Assembly: GCF_000320405.1 (NCBI RefSeq)
Contig: NZ_KB291618.1
Coordinates: 1-64,000, forward strand
DNA: 64,000 nucleotides
Origin: Clostridium celatum DSM 1785
Lineage (GTDB): Bacteria > Bacillota > Clostridia > Clostridiales > Clostridiaceae
Reading direction: 5' to 3'
In this document: positions 1 through 9,630 of the stretch, in pieces
How positions within the stretch are numbered: the stretch's first letter is position 1
Layout: each line of letters begins with the position of its first letter
The notes under the pieces: generated by a model
Told to the model about the DNA's origin: nothing
Database searches by the model: none
What the model saw: only the letters and a program-made list of their open reading frames with translations
Position numbers and translations under genes: made by a program

Positions 1-24
1 AATGTGTCCACTACTTTATACTAA
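1..24 (-). mobile_element. Possible insertion-sequence end interrupting the sensor kinase
   Basis: Read on the minus strand, the kinase coding sequence runs into TGTTAGTATAAAGTAGTGG followed by ACA. It starts TGT and ends ACA, like the terminal sequence of IS3-family elements, and the stop codon lies inside it. Only the first bases of the putative element are in the window, so no transposase can be seen. This is an inference from end shape and from the abrupt loss of the kinase domain. Confidence 0.35.
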
Positions 25-2631
25 CACCATTGATCCTATAACATTTATTGGTGTTCTAAGCTCATGAGATAAATTTACAAAATAATTATTTTTAAATTTT
101 TCTTTATTTATTATTTCTTTACTTAATCTTTTATTTTCTTCTAATTGTTTATTTAACTTAATAGTTTTTTGATTAACCAAATGACGTAGTATCTTAACAT
201 AATTAAATATACAAATGAACAATGCTATTATTATAGATATATATATAATATATGCTAACTGGGTTTTCCATATTGGATTTTTTACTCTTATTTTAATACT
301 TGTTTCCTTTGTCTTTTTACCTTGTCCATCTCTAGCTCGTATTTTTAAAGTATAAGTTCCTGATTCTAGATATTTAAAATCTAACTGATTTCTTGAATCA
401 ATATATATCCAATCTGAATCGAACCCTTCAAGCATATATTCATAAGTTATACTATTTATCCTTTCATAGTTGGGTAAAAAATAACTAATATACAAATTTT
501 TGTAGTTATGCTCTAAAACTAATTCATCTCCATCATATACAACTTTATTTTTACCAACATATATATCTCCAATTACAACTTCATTATTATATGTTTTATA
601 ATCTTTTAATTCGCTTGGATTAAAATATGTAATTCCTTCTGTACTAGCAAACATTATATATCCACAATCAAGTTTTAAGCTTGAATTTAAATTGAATTGA
701 TATGCATGTAAACCATCCATTTTTGTGAAATTTGTAAAAACTTCTTCTTCTATATCAAATTTATTTAATCCTTTATTAGTACTTATCCAAATATCACCAT
801 TATCATCAACTAAAATAGAATTAATAAAGTTATTAGTTAATCCATCAGCTGTAGTATACGAAGTAAATTCATTTGTTTTTAAATTAAATTTGCTTAATCC
901 TATATTGGTGCCTATCCATAAGTTATCACTAGAATCAAATACCATACAATTTATATAATCATTTATTAACGAATTCTCATTTAAAGTTTCTCTTACATAT
1001 TTGTCCATAACACCATTTTGTTTATGGTATTTTATTAATCCAATATTAACTCCACCTAACCAAATAATATCTTCATCTTTATTATCTTGAAGTATATATT
1101 TTATGTTTCCTGGATTTATCCCAAACTCTTTCATATTTTCGCTATAATATGTCTTTTCTCCAGAACTTATATTGTAAGAGTAAAAATCCGTTGTTGTTGC
1201 TATCCAGATATTCTCCCAATCACTATACATATAGCTCAATTCTGAATAATAATCATCTCCAATAAGTATTTCACTATAAGAATTATCCTCGGTATCAAAG
1301 TATATTAACTCTTTATTGGTAACAGCAATAATATATTTATTATTAATTTCAAACATAGATCTTATATATCTATCCTTTAAATTAAAATTTTCTTCTTCAT
1401 ATAAAACATCTACTAGCTCACTAGTCTTATAATCATAGATATATATACCATAAAATTTAGTACCTATCCATATATAATCATTATGATTTAATATAGCTAC
1501 TGCATTGTTGTCATATTTATTAATACTTTTAAATATAATATTTTCATTTAATATATTAATCCCCTTATCCGTTCCAATCCACATTGTACCATTAAAATCT
1601 TCATAAAAGCAGGTTATAATATTACTACTAATTGAATTTTTAGATAGTTCATCTTTTTTTAATATATCAAATTTCTCGTTCTCACTTGAATATCTTATCA
1701 CACCATTACTACTAGATATCCATATGTTATTATTACTATCATTAAAAACATAGTTATTATAGAATTTAACTTTTTTACCATTAAATTCGTAAATGCTATT
1801 TATACTATTTTTAGTGATATTGTATTCTTTAATACTCTCACTATCAATTATATATATATAATCTCTTCTCTCTTCTTTTATGTTATAAATAAAAATACCT
1901 TCTTTAGTAGATATCCACAAATTACCATTTTCATCCATGGTCATATTTGAAATAAATAATTTATCTGTACTACTATCACTTCTGTTACTGCTTACTTTTA
2001 AATCTTTATCTATTATATTTAACCCTTGTTTAGTTCCAACCCATAAAATATCCTCCCCCTCTTCTAAACAAGTTATTGATGAATTTGTTAATGAGTTTAA
2101 ATCACTTGGATCATGATAAAAAGTTTGAATTGAGTTATTTCTAACATCTATTTTCATTAATCCATTTTCCGTTCCTACCCACATAATATTTTCGTCATAT
2201 TTACTCTTTATTAGTGATGTTATACTTAACTCCCCTAAGTTATACTTATCTTTTCTATCCTTCATTCTTACAATGACACCTGTATCGGCCATCAAAAAAT
2301 CCAATCCATTATCAGTAGCTATCCACATATTCCCATAAACATCTTCTTCTATATCCATTATGTAAGTGGAACTCAAAGTATTTTCACTCTTAACATTACA
2401 GTTATATATTTTTATTATTTGCCCATCATATTTATTAAGTCCATCTTTTGTTCCTATCCACATATAACCTCTACTATCTTGAAATATTGAAGTTACATTT
2501 TCATTTGAAAGCCCTTCATCAATAGATATATTTTCAAATTTCGCCTCATTTAATATTGCCCCAACTGAGTTTATAGGCATGAAAATATTTAATAAAATAA
2601 ATATAATGAACATTCTTAATATCGTATACAT
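16..2631 (-). pseudogene. Propeller-type sensor histidine kinase, truncated after the H-box
   Basis: An 871-residue protein with a signal peptide (about residues 1-25), a long extracytoplasmic beta-propeller of repeated W-I-G-T/S-x-x-G-L motifs (Reg_prop type, about 30-680), a Y_Y_Y domain (about 700-765), one membrane helix (about 780-800) and a short coil leading to the histidine phosphoacceptor motif SHELRTP (His856). The frame stops 15 residues after that histidine, so the rest of HisKA, the HATPase domain and any receiver are missing. Family members normally continue for several hundred residues, and often carry a receiver and AraC domain. GAGAGG supports the ATG start. Intact relatives sense extracellular carbohydrate; this copy cannot phosphorylate. 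The sequence after the break looks like the end of an insertion sequence, so interruption rather than frameshift is likely. Confidence 0.8.
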
Positions 2632-2840
2632 TAAAACCTCTCACTGTTAAATCTACTTTGATGTAAATTAATATTTTAATTAATATATTAAATAAACTTA
2701 TATATTTTTTTCTATACATTAATTTTTCATGCAAAATATTGTTATATTAATCATTTTACTTTATTTATTTTAATTTATTTTCAATTTGTCGCTAAATGAC
2801 TATTTTTGTACCTAAATTGCATTATTAAATAATTTAAACA

Positions 2841-2877
2841 TAAAAAAATAAAGGGATACTGTTTAAAATCAGTATCC
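2841..2877 (-). terminator. Rho-independent terminator of the AgrC/AgrA-like operon
   Basis: Perfect 8-bp stem GGATACTG/CAGTATCC (2854-2861 and 2870-2877). On the minus strand it is followed by CTTTATTTTTTTATG, just downstream of the kinase stop codon. Confidence 0.85.
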
Positions 2878-2904
2878 TTCAATATGTTATAATTAAATTT
2901 TATA

Positions 2905-4200
2905 TTAAACCATTAGATATGTAGTAAATATATTATTTTCATGTTTTCTATTAATATATCCATTATATTTTTTAACAACTTTATCAACTTGAATTAGCCC
3001 AATACCATGCATATTACTATGCTTCGTAGTTAAGAATTTACCATTTACTTCATTGACATATCCATTAGTATTATTACTTATCTTAACTACTAATCTATTC
3101 ATTTCAGAAGCTATTTTTAAATCTATAAATTTATCTTCCTCAATAACATCACAGGCTTCTATGGAATTATCCAACAGATTACCTATAATAATACATATAT
3201 CTACATTAGAAATTTTTATTTCTGAATCTATTTTCAGATTTAAATTTACCTTTATATTTTTTTCTTCTGCCATTTTCATTTTACTCATTAATATAGAATT
3301 TATAGCTATATTATTTGAATACATATTTTTATCAAGCTTAATAATATTACTAGTTATTTCATTTATATATGAAATAACTTCTTCCTTTGTACCTGCTTCT
3401 AATAATCCTAAAATCATACTTATATGATTTCTAACATCATGCTTCCATCTTATCATTCTTGTGTACATATTTATAATTTCTTCATCATGCATTTTACGGT
3501 CCAATTCCATTTTTAACAAAAACTTCTCTTCAGTTTCTTTTGAGAATGTATTTAAAACATATATTAATAATATTTGAATTATACATAAACTAGACACTAT
3601 TATTATAATATTTATATTTATTCTATCTAATCTTTCAACTAAGTCTCTTTCCATTATAAATATTAATATATGGTGTAAAACTAAAATAGTTCCTCCTACA
3701 TATAAAGTTTTATTTTTTATATATTTTATAAAACCTATATTATTTGCCAATATACTAATACATATAAATTGAATAAATCTATTAATAAGCATTGCTACAC
3801 TTTTCTTATAATTACCGTAAAAAGCTATTTCAGCTATAGTTGTATTGAATATTTCTGCAACTACTATTAATACTATAAAAGAAATTATTAACATAATAGT
3901 AAGATAAACTGATGATAAAAAAAATTTTTCTGACATTCTCCCTCTCCTAAATACAATAGGGTATATTAATAATAAAATATAATAACCAAAAATAAATAAA
4001 ATTATTCCATTTCCTTGTATATTAAAAATTACGTTATTGGTGTAATCGGATGGTATTAATGTATAAATAATTATCATAATTATTGTACATACTTGACTAT
4101 ATCTTTTATTTTTAGGTGGCATAACCTTATTAAAAAAATACATCATAATAAGAACATTTATAAATTCACCAATTACTTCCATCACAAATAAATCAATCAT
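2905..4200 (-). CDS. AgrC-like GHKL sensor histidine kinase
   Basis: A 431-residue membrane sensor. About six hydrophobic helices fill residues 1-215, then a cytoplasmic helix carries the phosphoacceptor box with HDVRNH, then a GHKL-type ATPase (HATPase_c_5) with N-box NLLDNSIEACD and glycine motif HGIGL. The architecture is that of AgrC/VirS-type kinases that detect peptide or other extracellular signals and phosphorylate a LytTR regulator. It lies 16 bases downstream of such a regulator, in the same operon, and is followed by a strong terminator. GAGG eight bases before ATG supports the start. No AgrB/AgrD pheromone genes are nearby, so the signal is unknown. Confidence 0.85.
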   Translation of the reverse strand: MIDLFVMEVIGEFINVLIMMYFFNKVMPPKNKRYSQVCTIIMIIIYTLIPSDYTNNVIFNIQGNGIILFIFGYYILLLIYPIVFRRGRMSEKFFLSSVYLTIMLIISFIVLIVVAEIFNTTIAEIAFYGNYKKSVAMLINRFIQFICISILANNIGFIKYIKNKTLYVGGTILVLHHILIFIMERDLVERLDRININIIIIVSSLCIIQILLIYVLNTFSKETEEKFLLKMELDRKMHDEEIINMYTRMIRWKHDVRNHISMILGLLEAGTKEEVISYINEITSNIIKLDKNMYSNNIAINSILMSKMKMAEEKNIKVNLNLKIDSEIKISNVDICIIIGNLLDNSIEACDVIEEDKFIDLKIASEMNRLVVKISNNTNGYVNEVNGKFLTTKHSNMHGIGLIQVDKVVKKYNGYINRKHENNIFTTYLMV

Positions 4201-4216
4201 ATAATTACCTCAAGCT

Positions 4217-4927
4217 TTATTGACATATATAATTTATAAAAGCGTCATTTACTTCTTTATACCTTCCTCTACTTATTGGTATTTTTAAACCACTTACTAG
4301 CAATACGTTATTTTTTATTATCGCTTTTATATACTTTACATTTACTATGTACGATCTATGGCATCTTATAAAATATTCACTAGGTAATACTTCTTCTATT
4401 TCACTTATTTTCTTTCTTAGTGTTATTTTCCCTGAATTTGTATGAATATCTATATAAGGTGAAAACATTATACAATAATTTATATCATTATAATCTAATT
4501 TAATAGTTTTTTTAGTTGTCTCTAAAATAAGTATAGATTCTTTAAATTCATTAGTTATTCTATTTAAGGACTTGTCCAAACAGAAATATAAATCAGAACT
4601 TTCTATAGGCTTTATTAGATATTGTAATGCCCCCACCCTATATCCATGTAATGCATATTTAAAAAATCCTGTTACAAATACAATATCAACCTTATTATTT
4701 TTTTCTCTTATTATATTTGATAACTCGATTCCTGACATCTTACTTAATTTTATATCTAAAAATATTATGTCATATTTATCATAATCAGACCATTCAAACA
4801 AAAATAATTCTGCTGTTGTAAAGTTATCAATTGATACATCAATATTTTTTTCTTTTGCCCATTTTTTAATTTTAACATTAAGAAAATCAATTTCTTTAGC
4901 TTCATCCTCACATACTGCTATCTTCAT
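4217..4927 (-). CDS. LytTR-family response regulator (AgrA/VirR-like)
   Basis: A 236-residue regulator. The N-terminal receiver begins MKIAVCEDE (acidic pocket) with the phosphorylated Asp in FLDIKLSKMSG and conserved Lys in YLIKP. The C-terminal LytTR DNA-binding domain includes CHRSYIVNVKYI and ISRGRY. An upstream ATG (4939) abuts GGAGG with no spacer, while ATG at 4927 has GGAGG 11 bases away and begins with the canonical receiver start, so the shorter form is preferred. Expected partner is the AgrC-like kinase directly downstream; LytTR proteins bind paired direct repeats to activate toxins, bacteriocins or surface proteins. Targets are not identifiable here. Confidence 0.88.
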   Translation of the reverse strand: MKIAVCEDEAKEIDFLNVKIKKWAKEKNIDVSIDNFTTAELFLFEWSDYDKYDIIFLDIKLSKMSGIELSNIIREKNNKVDIVFVTGFFKYALHGYRVGALQYLIKPIESSDLYFCLDKSLNRITNEFKESILILETTKKTIKLDYNDINYCIMFSPYIDIHTNSGKITLRKKISEIEEVLPSEYFIRCHRSYIVNVKYIKAIIKNNVLLVSGLKIPISRGRYKEVNDAFINYICQ

Positions 4928-5015
4928 CTCTATGACCATCCTCCAATGTCTTTAGATATTATAATAGTTATATCTTCTTGATTTTTTGTCAATACTTTAT
5001 CTTTATTCCAATCGC

Positions 5016-5082
5016 TTAGTTATTTTTCTAAATAACTAAATAATCGGCTTTTATTATAACTTACTTTTACATACATTGTAAA
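5016..5082 (-). promoter_or_regulatory. Promoter and leader hairpin of the LytTR/AgrC operon
   Basis: On the minus strand TTTACA (5077-5082), an 18-bp spacer, then TATAAT (5053-5058). Downstream, in the leader, lies a perfect 10-bp inverted repeat TTAGTTATTT/AAATAACTAA (5016-5025 and 5030-5039), which may be a stem-loop or an operator. Confidence 0.5.
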
Positions 5083-5227
5083 TTTTATTTTGTAATAGCT
5101 ATAATAGATGTTATTAATGCATGATCACTTCCCGCTAATATTGACTCCTCATATAAATACTTTGTTTCCATAATTTCACTAACGGCTTACTTACCCTTTG
5201 GTAACTACCTTACTAAAAAGTACATTA

Positions 5228-5256
5228 TTGTTAATATTTCACCTGTTTGATATAGT
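5228..5256 (+). promoter_or_regulatory. Promoter of the flavodoxin/ferredoxin gene
   Basis: TTGTTA (5228-5233), a 17-bp spacer, then TATAGT (5251-5256) with an extended TG one base upstream of the -10, about 30 bases before the start codon. Confidence 0.6.
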
Positions 5257-5286
5257 AATTTTATCAAAATAGAAGGAATGATTTAT

Positions 5287-6078
5287 ATGAATAAAAATTT
5301 AAAAATATTATATTTTAGCCCTACTAGTGGAACTAAAAAAATTGTTAAAGCTATAGCCGAATCTATTGATTCAAACTATGAAGAATTTGATATAACATTG
5401 CCACAAAACAGAACTAATAACATAACTTTTTCTAGTGATGATTTAGTTATAGTAGGTATGCCAACTTATGCTGGAAGATTTCCAAGATTACTACATAATT
5501 TTCTAGATAAGATTACTGCTAACAATACACTTGGGGTATTTATAACTACTTATGGTAATAGAGATTATGAAGATGCCTTATTAGAGCAATATGATATTTT
5601 TACCTCAAAAGGATTTATAGGATTAGGTGCTGCTACCTTTATTACAGAACATTCATCAACAAGTAAATTAGCTACTGGAAGACCACATGCTGAAGATTTA
5701 AAAACTGCTTCTGATTTTGGATGTAAAATTATAAAAAGATTAAAAGAAATTAACTCATTATCAGATTTAAATTCTTTAACCCTACCCGGAAGCATGCCAT
5801 ATGTAGAAAAGAATATTCCATCTATGCCATTTGCTCCTGAAACTAATGAAAAATGTGTTACTTGTGGAATATGTGCAAAACACTGTCCAACTAGTGCTAT
5901 AGACTTTTTAGACTACAGAACTATTGATATTTCTAAATGCATAAAGTGTAATAGCTGTGTTAAGAGATGTCCCTTAAATGCTAAAGCAATGACTTCAGAA
6001 CCTTATAAAAATATGCAGAATATGCTTATTGCTAATTTTGCACACAATGAAAAGGTTCCTGAAACATTCTTAGCTTAA
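5287..6078 (+). CDS. EFR1-family flavodoxin plus 2x[4Fe-4S] ferredoxin protein
   Basis: A 263-residue cytoplasmic electron carrier. Residues 1-150 form a flavodoxin-like FMN fold (phosphate-binding SPTSGTKK near the N-terminus, then MPTYAGRFP). Residues about 185-240 hold two ferredoxin motifs, CVTCGICAKHCP and CIKCNSCVKRCP, each able to bind a [4Fe-4S] cluster. This arrangement is typical of EFR1-family proteins in anaerobes, which presumably pass electrons to unidentified partners. ATG at 5278 directly abuts AAGGA; ATG at 5287 has nine bases of spacing and is preferred. The gene is monocistronic and convergent with an HxlR regulator, with a shared terminator between them. Confidence 0.85.
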   Translation: MNKNLKILYFSPTSGTKKIVKAIAESIDSNYEEFDITLPQNRTNNITFSSDDLVIVGMPTYAGRFPRLLHNFLDKITANNTLGVFITTYGNRDYEDALLEQYDIFTSKGFIGLGAATFITEHSSTSKLATGRPHAEDLKTASDFGCKIIKRLKEINSLSDLNSLTLPGSMPYVEKNIPSMPFAPETNEKCVTCGICAKHCPTSAIDFLDYRTIDISKCIKCNSCVKRCPLNAKAMTSEPYKNMQNMLIANFAHNEKVPETFLA

Positions 6079-6083
6079 AAATT

Positions 6084-6114
6084 AATCCGTATCAAATTTT
6101 TAATGATACGGATT
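6084..6114. terminator. Bidirectional terminator between convergent genes
   Basis: Perfect 11-bp inverted repeat AATCCGTATCA/TGATACGGATT (6084-6094 and 6104-6114) with T-rich sequence on both sides, serving the flavodoxin gene (+) and the HxlR gene (-). Confidence 0.85.
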
Positions 6115-6123
6115 GATTTGTTA

Positions 6124-6492
6124 TTACTTTGAAAATTTCAAATTTTCATCAATAATAATATTATATTCTTCTGTAAATTTATCTTTATTTTTCATTCCCC
6201 AATCAAACATAGATTCCATTATTGGATATAAGCTTTGACCTAATTCTGTTAACGAATATTCCACTTTTATTGGTACTTCTTCTGAGTAAACTTCTCTTTT
6301 TATAAATCCATTCCTTTCCAATTCCTTTAGTTGTGCTGTTAAAACTTTTGCACTTATATTTCCAATTTCATTTTGAAGCTCACCAAACCTCTTTGTACCT
6401 TTTCTTAACTTACACAATATTATAAATTTCCATTTATCACACAATAATGAAACTACTAATTCTATTGGATACTTTATTTCACGTTTCTTCAT
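6124..6492 (-). CDS. HxlR-family winged-helix transcriptional regulator
   Basis: A 122-residue MarR-like winged helix. The family core is clear: LVVSLLCDKWKFIILCKL, RFGELQNEIGNISAKVLTAQL (recognition helix) and the wing, ending SLTELGQSLYPIMESMFDWG. Family members often sense thiol or carbonyl stress through an N-terminal Cys in a CPV motif; here that position reads YPIE, so the classic Cys switch is absent, although Cys18 (LLCDKW) is nearby. It faces the flavodoxin gene across a shared terminator, and a role in controlling that gene is only a guess. Confidence 0.85.
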   Translation of the reverse strand: MKKREIKYPIELVVSLLCDKWKFIILCKLRKGTKRFGELQNEIGNISAKVLTAQLKELERNGFIKREVYSEEVPIKVEYSLTELGQSLYPIMESMFDWGMKNKDKFTEEYNIIIDENLKFSK

Positions 6493-6559
6493 AAGTTTCT
6501 CATACTTCCTTATTAGCTTTATGCTTTAATTATATATTACTATATCTAAATCTCAAAAT

Positions 6560-6599
6560 AATATAAATAAACACACTAAAATCAATTTAGATTTTAGTG
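6560..6599 (-). terminator. Terminator of the STAS/ATPase operon
   Basis: Perfect 10-bp stem CACTAAAATC/GATTTTAGTG (6574-6583 and 6590-6599), followed on the minus strand by TGTTTATTTATATTATTTTG. It lies about 90 bases past the last stop codon of the upstream operon. Confidence 0.7.
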
Positions 6600-6685
6600 G
6601 GTTTCATGTCTAATGACTAAAGCTTGGATACATTTTAATGTTATTTTTACAATTACACTAAACTGTATTCTGCTAAAAAGTATAA

Positions 6686-6982
6686 CTAAGATTCTTTGTT
6701 AATTTTTTTCATTCTATCTTTAAATGCTTTTAAAATAATAGTATTATTACTATTATTACCATTAATAAAAGACGTATTTTTCTTTATTGTATCGAAATCA
6801 AACTTTAATAATAGTTTAGCAAAACATTCATCTGCAAATGAATTTGATAATATTTCAATATTATCTAGATCAAAAATAACCTTGTCATTATTCTCAATAG
6901 ACTCTTCAATTTTCTCTCTTAATTTATTTCCTAAATCTCTTGTTCCTAAAGAAATTCCTAATTCACAAAATCTTATAATCAT
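6686..6982 (-). CDS. STAS-like DUF4325 protein
   Basis: A 98-residue protein with the fold pattern of the STAS-like DUF4325 family: an N-terminal beta strand, LGTRDLGNKLREKIEESI, then the conserved VIFDLDNIEILSNSFADEC strand-helix that resembles anti-sigma-factor antagonists. AAAGGAG seven bases before ATG at 6982 supports this start over an upstream GTG. It follows an ATPase gene by 11 bases, and the pair is probably translated together. By analogy with SpoIIAA/SpoIIAB and Rsb pairs it may be a partner-switch module, but no sigma factor is adjacent. Function unproven. Confidence 0.75.
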   Translation of the reverse strand: MIIRFCELGISLGTRDLGNKLREKIEESIENNDKVIFDLDNIEILSNSFADECFAKLLLKFDFDTIKKNTSFINGNNSNNTIILKAFKDRMKKINKES

Positions 6983-6993
6983 ATTATTCTCCT

Positions 6994-7890
6994 TTACCAC
7001 AAATCAAAAACCATGTCTTCTGCTTCATCAACACTTACTGGAATATTTTCTCCAAATATATCTTCTAGCCTAACCTCATTATCCATCTCTATTTGAAGTG
7101 ATACTATCGTACCATTAAAATATGGTATATCCCTTATTTCCTTTTCATTATTTTCTATTATCAGCTTTTTATTTCCTGAGTATATCATTAATTTCCCATC
7201 ATTTAACTCAATAAACCTAGTAGTATGATAAAGCCCATTCCCCATACCTTTTCCATTAGTAACCGATTCTCTTATACAATAAGAAATAGCCTCTTCTTCT
7301 GTTAGATTGCTATACTCGCTTTTATCATTTTCTGTTAAACTTCTATATATTCCCTTACCACAATCAATTATTGAGATACATAATTTACGTCCTGTCGGAT
7401 ATCGTTGTGCAACTAAAAATCCACCAATATTAGAATCAGCATGATTTTGAACATTATCTACAACTTCAAAAAAACAATAATTTAACATCTTAAAAACTGA
7501 TTCTTCTAACTCAAGATTATTTCTAAAAATTTTCATTACCTCATTAACTAATTCTATACTATTAGTATTATCAAAGTTTGTAATCTCAACAAATCTTCCC
7601 TCACTACTATATCTATAGTTATTAACTACCGTTTCTTTATTTAAATGCTTATAAAAATCTAGCCTTTCTGCATAACTATTAGAATTTTTTATAATTATAG
7701 AAATTGTGTATTCTTCTGATATTTTATATTTGTATAGTGATACTATAACAGCTAAAGTCTCGGGTTGTACAAATTTATATAATACTAAATTAAGCGTGTA
7801 TTCTTCTCTTTTATTATTAATTTTGTTAAATTCATTCGTAATTTGTTCGATTGTTATGTAATCTGTAATATTAATAGTAATATCTATCAT
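6994..7890 (-). CDS. GHKL ATP-binding protein paired with a STAS-like protein
   Basis: A 298-residue soluble protein. Residues about 1-120 are of unknown fold. The C-terminal half is a HATPase_c domain with N-box FFEVVDNVQNHA, G1 box IIDCGKGI and G2 motif GKGMGNGLYHTT. There is no H-box, so it is not a classical sensor kinase; it resembles anti-sigma-type kinases or GHKL ATPases. AGGAGG eight bases before the ATG supports the start. It shares an operon with the DUF4325 gene just downstream. It lies immediately outside the recombinase end of the prophage, and could be host or element cargo. Confidence 0.7.
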   Translation of the reverse strand: MIDITINITDYITIEQITNEFNKINNKREEYTLNLVLYKFVQPETLAVIVSLYKYKISEEYTISIIIKNSNSYAERLDFYKHLNKETVVNNYRYSSEGRFVEITNFDNTNSIELVNEVMKIFRNNLELEESVFKMLNYCFFEVVDNVQNHADSNIGGFLVAQRYPTGRKLCISIIDCGKGIYRSLTENDKSEYSNLTEEEAISYCIRESVTNGKGMGNGLYHTTRFIELNDGKLMIYSGNKKLIIENNEKEIRDIPYFNGTIVSLQIEMDNEVRLEDIFGENIPVSVDEAEDMVFDLW

Positions 7891-7910
7891 CCTCTGTGCC
7901 TCCTAGCTAG

Positions 7911-7955
7911 TTACTTGAAAATTTTCTATTAATTTAAAATTTTAAGTAAATTATA
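7911..7955 (-). promoter_or_regulatory. Extended -10 promoter with inverted repeat ahead of the ATPase gene
   Basis: TGATATAAT on the minus strand (-10 at 7950-7955) with no good -35. Immediately downstream is an inverted repeat TTACTTGAAAATTTT/AAAATTTTAAGTAA (7911-7925 and 7936-7949, one bulged G), a candidate operator. The prophage left end should lie between here and the recombinase stop at 8032. Confidence 0.5.
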
Positions 7956-8031
7956 TCACAAATTACAATATTAACCTATTATCATTTCTTTATTGTTCCC
8001 AATTCTATTGCTTTTATTCCTTTATAGATAT

Positions 8032-9630
8032 TCAAATAAAGCCATCCCCTGTAGAATATACATTACCATTCTTAAATTCAAATACTATTTCATCTTTGGA
8101 ATTTACTTCAATTTTATTAATAACACTATTCCATATTCCTTCATCAAACCCTGTAATTAACTCATTACACTTTTCTAATCTTCCTATAAACTCTTTTATA
8201 TTTTCAAACTTAATCTTTTGCTTAAATACATTTTTCTCTGCCTCTTCTACTCTATTCTTTACTTCCTCATACTTAGTAACTAATTCATTATATTTTTCTT
8301 CATACTCTTCTTGATTTAATGCTGCATGTGCATTTCTTTCTACTTGTTTTTTAAGTAACTCTATCAAAATTTCAGCTTCATTTTCTAATTGCAACTTCTC
8401 TTTTTCTAGTTTTGAAGTATCACCTAACCTATCAATTATTTCTTTATAATCTCTCAATATCTCATCTTTATTTTCTATCATCTCATTAAAAGCTTTAACA
8501 AATAATTCTTTAAGCTTGTCTTCATATATATGTGGTGTTTTACACCTTTCATTGTTATCATACTTATGGTTGCATCTCCATACAACCTTTCTATATTTAC
8601 TATTAGAGTGCCAAGTCTTACTCCCATAAAATCCACCACACTCACCACATATTATCTTCCCAGAAAAGCAAGAATTACTTCTTCTCAATCCTCTATCACT
8701 TCTTCGCCTTTCAAATTCAGCTTGTGCTAAATCAAATACTTCTGCACTTATTATTGCTGGATGACTATTCTCAACATAGTACTGTGGAACTTCTCCCTCA
8801 TTAACTTTCTTCTTTTTAGTAAGAAAATCTACAGTAAAGCTCTTTTGAAGAATTGCATCTCCCTTATATTTTTCATTATGAAGAATACTTCTAATAGTAC
8901 TTTCACTCCACACTTTTTTTCCTGCTGGTGATGGAATGTTATTTTCACTTAAGTACTTAGCTATTGTTGTTCCTGCTGTTCCCTCTAAAAACATTTTATA
9001 TATTAATCTTACTGTCTTAGCTTCTGATTCTACTATCTTAGGTAATCCATCTTCACCTTTTTCATATCCTAGGAATTGCTTATAGGGTAAGCTTACTTTT
9101 CCATCTGCAAATCTCTTTCTTTGTCCCCATGTAACATTTTCTGAAATTGACCTACTTTCCTCTTGAGCCAAGCTGGACATTATCGTGATCAGCAATTCTC
9201 CTTTACTATCTAATGTGTAGATATTCTCCTTTTCAAAATATACCTCTACCCCTTTATCCTTTAGCTTTCTAACTGTAGTTAATGTATCTACTGTATTTCT
9301 TGCAAACCTTGATACTGATTTAGTTATTATTAAATCTATTTTTCCTGCTAAAGCATCTTTAATCATTCTATTAAATCCATCACGCTTTTTGGTGCTTGTT
9401 GCTGATATACCTTCATCAGCATAGACCTCTACAAACTTCCATTGATTATTACTTTGAATATATCCTGTGTAATGATCTACCTGTGCTTCATAACTTGAAA
9501 GCTGCTCTTCATTATCAGTAGAAACTCTTGCATAAGCTGCTACCCTTTTTAATCTTAAACTACCTTCACTAGATACTGTAGCAAAAGTTTCTACTGCTGG
9601 TATCATTGTTACCCTTCTTGCCGTTGTCAT
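8032..9630 (-). CDS. Large serine recombinase 1 (phage integrase)
   Basis: A 532-residue large serine recombinase. The catalytic resolvase domain (about 28-175) has the nucleophile Ser37 in AAYARVSTDNEE and the conserved Arg-containing stretch KSVSRFARN. A Recombinase domain (about 195-300), a zinc ribbon (CGECGGFYGSKTW...CNH) and a long coiled coil (about 385-470) follow, as in phage and Tn4451-type integrases. The coiled coil is typically the part that controls integration versus excision. The ATG follows the stop codon of the second recombinase directly (TAAATG), so the two are translationally coupled. Its position at the prophage edge fits a role in site-specific integration and excision. 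Confidence 0.9.
   Translation of the reverse strand: MTTARRVTMIPAVETFATVSSEGSLRLKRVAAYARVSTDNEEQLSSYEAQVDHYTGYIQSNNQWKFVEVYADEGISATSTKKRDGFNRMIKDALAGKIDLIITKSVSRFARNTVDTLTTVRKLKDKGVEVYFEKENIYTLDSKGELLITIMSSLAQEESRSISENVTWGQRKRFADGKVSLPYKQFLGYEKGEDGLPKIVESEAKTVRLIYKMFLEGTAGTTIAKYLSENNIPSPAGKKVWSESTIRSILHNEKYKGDAILQKSFTVDFLTKKKKVNEGEVPQYYVENSHPAIISAEVFDLAQAEFERRRSDRGLRRSNSCFSGKIICGECGGFYGSKTWHSNSKYRKVVWRCNHKYDNNERCKTPHIYEDKLKELFVKAFNEMIENKDEILRDYKEIIDRLGDTSKLEKEKLQLENEAEILIELLKKQVERNAHAALNQEEYEEKYNELVTKYEEVKNRVEEAEKNVFKQKIKFENIKEFIGRLEKCNELITGFDEGIWNSVINKIEVNSKDEIVFEFKNGNVYSTGDGFI

Noticed and set aside
2546-2734. 62-codon frame overlapping the start of the first sensor kinase
   Set aside because: Out of frame with the kinase, no convincing ribosome binding site, and its content follows the AT-rich leader.
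6124-6492. HxlR protein as a Cys-based redox switch for the neighbouring flavodoxin gene
   Set aside because: The usual N-terminal Cys is replaced, the genes are convergent, and no operator was seen at the flavodoxin promoter.
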